Below are positions 1-5,260 of a DNA stretch of 5,260 nucleotides, piece after piece. A program made the translations under genes and the position numbers. The stretch's first letter is position 1. Every line of letters starts with the position of its first letter. This DNA comes from Candidatus Eisenbergiella stercorigallinarum (GTDB taxonomy: Bacteria; Bacillota; Clostridia; Lachnospirales; Lachnospiraceae): positions 1 to 5,260 of the forward strand of contig DWUW01000148.1 in NCBI GenBank assembly GCA_019120525.1. Direction: 5' to 3'. Below the pieces are notes generated by a model. That model worked only from the letters and a program-made list of their open reading frames with translations, was not told where the DNA came from and made no database searches.

Positions 1-36
1 TGAAAAAATATGGTATGTGTGTGGCTTCTTTATATC

Positions 37-59
37 AACAGGCGGTTTCCCGCACTGTT
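37..59 (-). terminator. Hairpin with GAAA tetraloop after the LCP gene; possible transcript 3' end
   Basis: Read on the minus strand, AACAG and CTGTT pair outside GCGG and CCGC, closing a GAAA loop, with a single unpaired base on one side. This gives nine base pairs capped by a GNRA-type tetraloop, starting about 41 bases after the LCP stop. No U-tract follows directly: the next bases are GATATAAAG, and the only T-run lies about 28 bases further on (positions 3-8). It may be a weak terminator, an RNA-stabilising 3' structure, or an intergenic element within a longer operon. Confidence 0.4.
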
Positions 60-100
60 AATACCGGGTTTGTTCCGGGCAGGCAGCGGACGGGCCGCCG

Positions 101-1264
101 TCAGCCGTTGGTCAGGCCGCTGTCAGCCGTCGCTGTGTTTTCCTCCGGCAGCTCTTCATAGAAGACCTGGAGGATCAGCTCGTACAGAGCGGTTTCATCG
201 GGATAAAACTCTTCAAAAAGCTCTCCCATTTTCACCTCTCCCTGCAGGGAGTAGACGTTTTCTGAGCGGAAGCTGTAGGAGACTGCCTCTCCCGCGATAT
301 GCACCGCCTCCTGAGCGGTAATGTCCGTCACCATGTACGGGGTTATGGCCTGGTACAGGGTAAGCGGCAGGGTAATGTCGTTTTTTACGGCGTCCACCGC
401 CCGGGCCGCGAAGGCCTGGAGATAGGTTTTCTGCCGTTCCAGTCTGGCTTCGGCGCTCTGCGCCTGGTCGGTGTCTCTGTATCGGATAAAGGTATAGGCG
501 TCGTCGCCCATGAGATGGACCTGCTGTCCGGCTTCCCAGCCGGTTTTGTGCCGCTCTCCGTCGATGCCCATGTCCGCCCCCGCGGCGGATTCCGGGATGA
601 CGACATCCACGCCGCCCACCGCGTCGTTCAGGATGTTGACGACCTCCATATTCAGGGCGCAGTAGCCGTGGATGGGCAAGCCGTAAAAGAGCCGGCTGAC
701 CGCCTCCACCGTGTTTTCGCAGCTTTCCTCCATGCCGTCGCCGTAGGCGTGGGCCAGGGCGATCTGAGCGGTCTGGGTTCCGGCGTAAAGGCCGTTTCGG
801 TCAAAGACGGAAATTTCCGTCATGGTATCCCGGTTGATGCCGACGATGCGGATCGTTTTTTCTCCGGGATCCAGGACCATAAGGAACAGGGCGTCGGCCT
901 GTCCGCCCTCATAAAGGTCTTCGGAGGCCTCCATCTGTCCGGTTTTATCGATGCCCATGATAAGAAAGGTCATCACATCGTTTTTATAGGCGTAGGTTTT
1001 TCCCTGATAGCGAAGCTCGCCGGTCCGTAAGGGTTCTTCTCCTTCCGTGTCCGCCTCGAACCCCTGATGCATGCCCTCCGGTACGGCCTCCTGTCTGGCC
1101 GCGAGCTGTGTCCTCCCCTGGTGGTCCAGGATCAGCCAGGCCGCGATCAGGGATACGCCTCCCAGGAAAAACAGGCCGATCAGCACGCCAAGGGCGATCA
1201 GAAGCCGGTTTCGTATTCTGTTTTTTCCGGTTCTTTTCCTGCGTTGTCTGCGGGTATGTTCCAT
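101..1264 (-). CDS. LytR-CpsA-Psr (LCP) family cell-wall glycopolymer transferase
   Basis: LCP enzymes move lipid-linked glycopolymers (wall teichoic acid, capsule or similar) onto peptidoglycan at the outer face of the membrane. From the preferred start the protein has 387 residues. A very basic cytosolic tail (RRQRRKRTGKNRIRNR) leads into a single membrane helix at about 21-46, then the extracellular LCP domain from about 97. Family motifs are FLIMGID ending in Asp106, GQADALFLMVLD with Asp124, GINRDTM with Arg145, ILNDAVGGVDVVIP around 211-223, and FIRYRDTD with Arg261 and Arg263, followed by ARLERQKTYLQAF with Arg274 and Arg277. These acidic and arginine residues match those that bind the pyrophosphate-lipid substrate in the family. 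An in-frame ATG at 1324 overlaps the lipoprotein stop and would add 20 residues, but it has poor ribosome-binding context. The ATG at 1264 has GGAGG five bases upstream. As the last gene here, it fits the attachment step after export. Confidence 0.93.
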   Translation of the reverse strand: MEHTRRQRRKRTGKNRIRNRLLIALGVLIGLFFLGGVSLIAAWLILDHQGRTQLAARQEAVPEGMHQGFEADTEGEEPLRTGELRYQGKTYAYKNDVMTFLIMGIDKTGQMEASEDLYEGGQADALFLMVLDPGEKTIRIVGINRDTMTEISVFDRNGLYAGTQTAQIALAHAYGDGMEESCENTVEAVSRLFYGLPIHGYCALNMEVVNILNDAVGGVDVVIPESAAGADMGIDGERHKTGWEAGQQVHLMGDDAYTFIRYRDTDQAQSAEARLERQKTYLQAFAARAVDAVKNDITLPLTLYQAITPYMVTDITAQEAVHIAGEAVSYSFRSENVYSLQGEVKMGELFEEFYPDETALYELILQVFYEELPEENTATADSGLTNG

Positions 1265-1269
1265 TTTTA

Positions 1270-1274
1270 CCTCC
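1270..1274 (-). promoter_or_regulatory. Ribosome binding site setting the LCP start at 1264
   Basis: On the minus strand GGAGG lies five bases before the ATG at 1264, near-ideal strength and spacing. The competing ATG at 1324 is preceded only by a GGCGGGCG run directly against it, and the ATG at 1276 has no purine-rich site. This decides for the shorter protein, with its very basic tail close to the N terminus. Confidence 0.75.
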
Positions 1275-1320
1275 ATGCCGAAGCGTTTTACGCCGAGGCA
1301 CGCGCGCCGGACCTTAAGAA

Positions 1321-1524
1321 TCATCGCCCGCCATATGATACAAGCACAGCCTGTACCAGATATCTTCTGTCGTCCTGGCCGGTCACGCCGGTGGAAAGGG
1401 TGTTATCGGAAGAAGCTGCCTCTTCTTTCGCTCCGCCGCAGGCGGAAAGAAGCAGGGCGGACAGGACAGCCGCGAAAAGAAAGATGCTTTTTTTGCTGTA
1501 CTGGGTCTTTTTTCCGTGTTTCAT
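1321..1524 (-). CDS. Small predicted lipoprotein, function unknown
   Basis: This 67-residue protein has a textbook lipoprotein signal: a basic N terminus (MKHGKKTQYSKK), a hydrophobic stretch at about residues 13-26, and lipobox LSAC with Cys29 as the predicted lipidated residue. The mature part is only about 39 residues, starting CGGAKEEAASSD and ending DDRRYLVQAVLVSYGGR. No domain is recognised. It should be anchored to the outer face of the membrane. An AAAGGA at 1536-1541 lies 11 bases before the ATG, which is somewhat long spacing. It sits 61 bases after the HAD-type gene and 56 bases before the preferred LCP start, so it probably belongs to the same operon. The short mature part leaves open a small accessory of the exporter or LCP protein, or the remnant of a longer lipoprotein. 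The lipoprotein call is good; the function is open. Confidence 0.72.
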   Translation of the reverse strand: MKHGKKTQYSKKSIFLFAAVLSALLLSACGGAKEEAASSDNTLSTGVTGQDDRRYLVQAVLVSYGGR

Positions 1525-1585
1525 TTTTTTATGTATCCTTTGTCCTTTTTCGATTTTTGTTTTGGTTCCGTTCCTGCCATGCCGG

Positions 1586-3607
1586 TCAGGCCAGAACGCA
1601 CTGGATGTCTTCTTTTCCCATGTTTTTCCGTTCGGCTTCCATCCACAGACGGGCCGGTGCCGCGGCGTCCCTTCCGCTTATGCGGGGAAGATATTTTCCC
1701 ACGCCGCTTTCCAGATACAGCCTGCAGAAGTCCAGGATCCCTTCCTGGATCTGCGCGGCCTGCCTGGCGCGGCTGTCCGTATCCGGCCGGATGGAACGTT
1801 CCTCCCAGTCCGGGCCGGAAAAGCCGCGGAAGCCGGGAAAGGGGGAGGAAAAGAGTTTTTCCATCGCCACGTTGTCGCCCCTTGCCGGATCGTGCCTCTC
1901 CCAGAGGTCCCGGTTGTGAGCCTGGGAGAAAACATAGCTGACCAGCTTTCCGGAAGCCAGCTGGGCCTCGCTCATGTCCGGCTCCGCGTTGTGGCAGGTA
2001 TTGGTCCCCGCGAGAATCCCCGTGACCTGGCAGTCAAACCTCCACACTCTGCGAAAGAGCACGTCCAGCGCCATCGCGCCGCTTCCGGCCCAGCCGATAT
2101 CCACGACGGCGGCCTTTTTCGCTCCGGAAAGCGCCTGTTCGTAGTAGCGCTTCCCGATTTCCAGCTGGCTGTCGTAATGGGCGAGCACCTCTTCCCAGTG
2201 GTCAAGCAGGTATTCCTGAACCCTGCGGACGTTTCCGTCCGTTAAAAGCTCCGTTTTCTTCAGGGCCGTGTCCTGCCGGCCTGAGTTCTCCTGCCGCGTC
2301 AGGCCGTCCAGCATGTCGGAAAGCTCCATGGCCTGAAAGATCTGTTCCAGAGGAAAGCCCTGGTTGACCTTGTGAAACAGAAACCTCCTGAAATAATCGT
2401 ACTTGTAATAGCGGGCGGACAGCTTCACCGCCGCCAGCCTGGACCAGAGGACGTAGCGGACCTTTCCCGCTTCCTCCGGATAAAGCAGGCGGTAGACCCT
2501 GCTGAGGATATCGCCGTCTCTGGCAAGGAACAGGATCCGTCCGATCCCGTGCGCTATCGTATATTCGTGAATGAACTGGCAGTAACCGAGCGCCAGGATG
2601 CCTCCGTAGAGAAAGCCGCATTCATAGTCCCGGCTCCTGGCCTTCAGGCCGTTGCGCAGATGGGCGTTTGCCAGCCCTCTGTAAACGCTTCCGGCGACAG
2701 CCGACATTTCGCTGGCGCGAAAGGACAATCCCGCCGTATTCACATTCTGGTAAAGCAGGCTGTCCCATCCGGCTTTTCCGGCGTTTTCCCCATCCGATAT
2801 CCGATTGTCGCCGATGTGGATACAGTTTCCTGCCCCGAGCTTCTTTTTGACCCGTTCGTACAGGCCGCCGTCGCTTTTGGAACAGCCGTATTCGCAGGAT
2901 ACGAAGCAGTCCTCCATTCCGGAAAACCCGCATTTTTCCAGCATGCTCCGGACGGTTTTCTCCGGAAGGTACATATCCGACAGGGCGATCAGCCGTTTCC
3001 CCTTCTGCCTGAGAATGCGGAAAACCTCCAGCAGATACGGGTTCGCAAAACACAGCGCACGCTCGGTTTCCTCTTCTGTGCGCATTCCCTCCCCGGCAGG
3101 AATGCCCGCTTCCCGTTCCAGCCTTTGATAGATATCGGAAAGGGAGATCTCCCCGCTGCCGCTTCTGCGTCTGTGCTCCTCTCTCTCACGCGCTTCCGCT
3201 TCCATGCGGATCCGTCTGAAATCCAGATAATCCAGCTTCTGGCCGACGATGTAAAAGAGATCCTCCGGTCTGGAAAAGGGCCGGAAAAGCAGGGTGTCAA
3301 AAACGTCGAAGGAAATGACATCGTATTCCATCAGTCTCCGGGCAAGCCTTTCCGGGGTTTCCCTGACAGAGGAAACGGATTCCGGCGCCGCGGCGGAAAG
3401 CAGTTTTGCGGTCTGCAGGTCTCTGCCGCCCGTCTGTCGGGCCTGCCTTTTTCCCAGTAGCCAGCCCGCGTTGAGGGACGCAAGGTAAAGCCAGGCGATG
3501 GGGCGCTGCCAGGAGGCTGTCTGCGTATCCCGGACCATATGATATTTTTCTCTGATCTCCGGCACCCGGTTGACCAGCGTACCGTAAATACTCATCCTGA
3601 GCGTCAT
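1586..3607 (-). CDS. HAD-superfamily hydrolase-like protein with a large C-terminal domain (COG5610-like), surface-polysaccharide locus type
   Basis: This 673-residue protein is probably cytosolic; no signal peptide or clear membrane helix is seen. Its N-terminal 90 residues are not recognised. A HAD domain spans about 91-290, with motif I FDVFDTLL (Asp101), motif II Ser210 in LIALSDMY, motif III Lys244 in CSKSDGG, and motif IV IGDNRISD 265-272. The residue two after the nucleophile is Phe103, not the Asp of typical HAD phosphatases, so ordinary phosphatase chemistry is uncertain. The C-terminal half (about 320-673) carries FLARDGD at 360-366 and VVDIGWAGSG at 501-510. From memory, this pattern recurs in predicted HAD hydrolases beside glycosyltransferases, but its function is not established. 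The start at 3607 is supported by AGGAG seven bases upstream; Met5 is less likely. The gene lies 70 bases after the ABC ATPase gene on the same strand. A role in making or modifying the exported glycan is inferred from context. Confidence 0.88.
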   Translation of the reverse strand: MTLRMSIYGTLVNRVPEIREKYHMVRDTQTASWQRPIAWLYLASLNAGWLLGKRQARQTGGRDLQTAKLLSAAAPESVSSVRETPERLARRLMEYDVISFDVFDTLLFRPFSRPEDLFYIVGQKLDYLDFRRIRMEAEAREREEHRRRSGSGEISLSDIYQRLEREAGIPAGEGMRTEEETERALCFANPYLLEVFRILRQKGKRLIALSDMYLPEKTVRSMLEKCGFSGMEDCFVSCEYGCSKSDGGLYERVKKKLGAGNCIHIGDNRISDGENAGKAGWDSLLYQNVNTAGLSFRASEMSAVAGSVYRGLANAHLRNGLKARSRDYECGFLYGGILALGYCQFIHEYTIAHGIGRILFLARDGDILSRVYRLLYPEEAGKVRYVLWSRLAAVKLSARYYKYDYFRRFLFHKVNQGFPLEQIFQAMELSDMLDGLTRQENSGRQDTALKKTELLTDGNVRRVQEYLLDHWEEVLAHYDSQLEIGKRYYEQALSGAKKAAVVDIGWAGSGAMALDVLFRRVWRFDCQVTGILAGTNTCHNAEPDMSEAQLASGKLVSYVFSQAHNRDLWERHDPARGDNVAMEKLFSSPFPGFRGFSGPDWEERSIRPDTDSRARQAAQIQEGILDFCRLYLESGVGKYLPRISGRDAAAPARLWMEAERKNMGKEDIQCVLA

Positions 3608-3614
3608 TCCGGCT

Positions 3615-3619
3615 CTCCT
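3615..3619 (-). promoter_or_regulatory. Ribosome binding site of the HAD-type gene
   Basis: On the minus strand AGGAG lies seven bases before the ATG at 3607. It supports that start over the nearby in-frame Met5. Its presence 70 bases after the ABC ATPase stop, with no clear terminator hairpin in the gap, fits independent initiation on a shared transcript. Confidence 0.75.
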
Positions 3620-3677
3620 GTCCGATTTCTTTCGTGGTTTTTATGCGTTTTCGTACGGCCCGCGGCTTTTCGGCGCT

Positions 3678-5260
3678 TCAGCCCGCCAGCTTTCGGTAAG
3701 CCTCGCAGACCTTTTTCGGTTCTCCGATTTCCTTTAATACGCCTTTTTCGATCCAGACGGCCCTGGTGCAGTTCTTGATGATGGTATCCGTGGAATGGGA
3801 TACGATCAGGACGGTGGAGCCGCCGTGGATCATTTCTTTGATCCGCTGCTCGCTCTTTTGGCGGAAAAACATGTCTCCCACACTGAGCACCTCGTCCAGG
3901 ATCAGGATATCGGCGGTCTCGCCCACGGTCGCGATGGCGAATCCGAGGCGGGAGGTCATACCGGAGGAAAAGTTCTTGATCTTTTCGTCCATAAAGCCCT
4001 CCAGCTCGGCAAACGCAACGATCCTGTCAAAATTTTCATCGATGAATTCCCTGCTGTAGCCGATGATGGCTCCGTTCAGGTACACATTTTCCCGGGCGGT
4101 CAGCTCCGCGTCGAAGCCCGTTCCCAGCGTGAGAAGCTGCACCTTCTTCTTATCCACCTCGACCCTTCCTTCCGAGGGCTTCAGCACGCCGGCGATCAGC
4201 TTTAAAAGGGTACTCTTTCCGGAACCGTTGGTCCCGATGATGCCGATCACCTCTCCCCTTCGGATATCAAAGGAAATGTGCCGCAGGGCTTCCAGCTCGT
4301 GGTAGCGGTTCTGCCGCTTCAAAGTGACCAGAAGGTATTCCTTCAGGCTGCCGGCGTTTATGTCGCTGATCTTAAACCGCATGCTCACATCCTCGACGCG
4401 GATGACCGGCGGCTCCTGCTGTTTTTCCCGCGGCCGGCTGTCAGCCTCTTCCATCTCTTCTTCCGTTTCGTCCACGGCCTCCTGCCAGCGGCGCCAGTTT
4501 CCGTCCGTATCCAGCTCTATCCATTCCATGTCGTCCTCATCCTCGTCAAAATACGGTTCTTCCCGTTTCCTGCGCCAGAGAAAAATGCCCAGTCCCGCCG
4601 CTGCCAGAAGCAGAAGGACGCCTCCGCCCATATACAGATACCGCACGGCAAAGGAGGCCAGATGCCCTGCAGGCCATCCCGGATCCGCAGCCGGCTGTGC
4701 CATGGCAGGTACGAAAAGGCTCTCCGTTTCCGCGATGGTCTGCGGATTATCTTCCTCCGGCCTCTCTCCCTCTGTCCCTGATTCCAGGGCTGCCTTCGGC
4801 GCCGAAACCGTCTCCGGCTCTGAAACTGCTTCCTGTTCCGGGGCCATTTCCGGCAGCAGCTCTGTCTCCGGCCTGGTCACATGCAGAAAATACTGTACCG
4901 CCTCCACGCCGGTGCTGACCGTTACGGTAACGGTATTTTCGCCGGTTTCCAGCGCGGTGTCCGATATGTCCACCGAAGCCCTTTCATCCGTCGGGACGGC
5001 GTCCAGGACAAGCTCCTTCATATCGGAAGGGACTTCAATGTCGTATTCATATACGTCAGGCTCCAGTCCAAAATCAGGAAGCCCTTCGATGGAAAGCTCT
5101 GAGAGCGTATCATCCACTCTGGACTGAACACTGACCCGGGCAAGTCCCAGGGAGGTGAGTTCGGCTATGGCCGGGGGACCAGCCTGCTGTTCCATCCCTG
5201 CGCCCATTACCCCTTCTTTCGCCGCCCCGGCGGCGGGGTTCGTGATGACGGAAGCTTCCG
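3678..5260 (-). CDS. TagH/Wzt-type polysaccharide ABC exporter ATPase fused to an N-terminal cadherin-like domain and membrane helix (5' partial)
   Basis: This is the ATP-hydrolysing subunit of an ABC-2 type exporter for teichoic acid or polysaccharide, with an added extracytoplasmic part. Residues are numbered from the ATG at 5207. Residues 33-112 match the cadherin-like beta-sandwich family (LSELSIEG start, YFLHVTR end). Residues 113-182 form a Pro/Glu/Ala-rich stalk. One hydrophobic helix lies at about 186-210, followed by WRRKR, so the positive-inside rule puts the C-terminal part in the cytosol. Residues 217-255 are strongly acidic. The ATPase domain (about 268-509) is complete: Walker A GTNGSGKS 325-332, family segment LGTGFDAELTARENVYLNG 361-379, signature FSSGM 413-417, Walker B ILILDEV 434-440, and H-loop His471. 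It ends soon after the ATPase core, without the C-terminal glycan-binding domain of O9a-type Wzt. The frame stays open from 5207 to the window edge, and no signal peptide is visible, so the true start is probably upstream and outside. The permease partner is not in the window. The ATPase call is strong; the glycan substrate is unknown. Confidence 0.93.
   Translation of the reverse strand, partial: EASVITNPAAGAAKEGVMGAGMEQQAGPPAIAELTSLGLARVSVQSRVDDTLSELSIEGLPDFGLEPDVYEYDIEVPSDMKELVLDAVPTDERASVDISDTALETGENTVTVTVSTGVEAVQYFLHVTRPETELLPEMAPEQEAVSEPETVSAPKAALESGTEGERPEEDNPQTIAETESLFVPAMAQPAADPGWPAGHLASFAVRYLYMGGGVLLLLAAAGLGIFLWRRKREEPYFDEDEDDMEWIELDTDGNWRRWQEAVDETEEEMEEADSRPREKQQEPPVIRVEDVSMRFKISDINAGSLKEYLLVTLKRQNRYHELEALRHISFDIRRGEVIGIIGTNGSGKSTLLKLIAGVLKPSEGRVEVDKKKVQLLTLGTGFDAELTARENVYLNGAIIGYSREFIDENFDRIVAFAELEGFMDEKIKNFSSGMTSRLGFAIATVGETADILILDEVLSVGDMFFRQKSEQRIKEMIHGGSTVLIVSHSTDTIIKNCTRAVWIEKGVLKEIGEPKKVCEAYRKLAG

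Noticed and set aside
299..1030. Plus-strand frame opposite the LCP gene
   Set aside because: Antisense to clear LCP motifs, with no recognisable family.
1525..1585. A-rich gap before the lipoprotein gene, considered as a promoter
   Set aside because: It is A-rich on the minus strand, but no paired -35 and -10 elements with sensible spacing could be recognised.
1067..2245. Long plus-strand frame (392 residues) across the lipoprotein and the HAD-type gene
   Set aside because: It lies antisense to well-supported genes, crosses their boundaries, resembles no family and is low-complexity. Long antisense frames are expected in GC-rich coding DNA.
2372..3460. Plus-strand frame of 362 residues inside the HAD-type gene
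   Set aside because: It is fully antisense to a gene with recognisable HAD motifs and shows no motif, signal or domain of its own.
3608..3677. Gap between the ABC ATPase gene and the HAD-type gene, searched for a terminator or promoter
   Set aside because: No stable stem followed by a T-run and no convincing -35/-10 pair; only the ribosome binding site is supported.
4324..5127. Ser-rich plus-strand frame opposite the exporter gene
   Set aside because: The serine bias is the mirror of Glu/Asp/Ala-rich codons on the other strand; no domain is visible.

Overview
The window reads as part of a cell-surface glycopolymer locus from a GC-rich Gram-positive bacterium. A member of the Clostridia, perhaps Lachnospiraceae-like, is my best guess. 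That guess rests on a LytR-CpsA-Psr (LCP) wall-attachment protein, a TagH/Wzt-type exporter ATPase, a lipobox lipoprotein, AGGAG-type ribosome binding sites and GC-rich codon use. No marker gene fixes the taxon.

All four supported genes lie on the minus strand, so the window is transcribed from right to left. At the right edge (3678-5260) is an ABC transporter ATPase whose 5' end lies outside the window. It has an unusual build: an N-terminal cadherin-like beta-sandwich domain, a Pro/Glu/Ala-rich stalk, one membrane helix, a very acidic linker, and then a complete polysaccharide-exporter ATPase domain. After a 70-base gap comes a 673-residue two-part protein (1586-3607) with an N-terminal HAD-superfamily domain and a large C-terminal region of unknown function, a type often found in polysaccharide clusters. 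After 61 bases comes a 67-residue predicted lipoprotein (1321-1524). The last gene is an LCP protein (101-1264). A hairpin with a GAAA tetraloop sits about 40 bases beyond its stop.

The genes suggest one job: export of a lipid-linked glycan by an ABC transporter (permease not seen, probably beyond the right edge), possible modification or processing by the HAD protein, and covalent attachment to peptidoglycan by the LCP protein. The shared direction, short gaps and lack of a convincing internal terminator fit one operon, although no promoter can be identified inside the window. The most notable feature is the fusion of an extracytoplasmic beta-sandwich domain and membrane anchor to the N terminus of the exporter ATPase. 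There is no RNA gene, CRISPR array, insertion sequence or other mobile element that I can support. No stretch longer than 300 bases lacks a gene.
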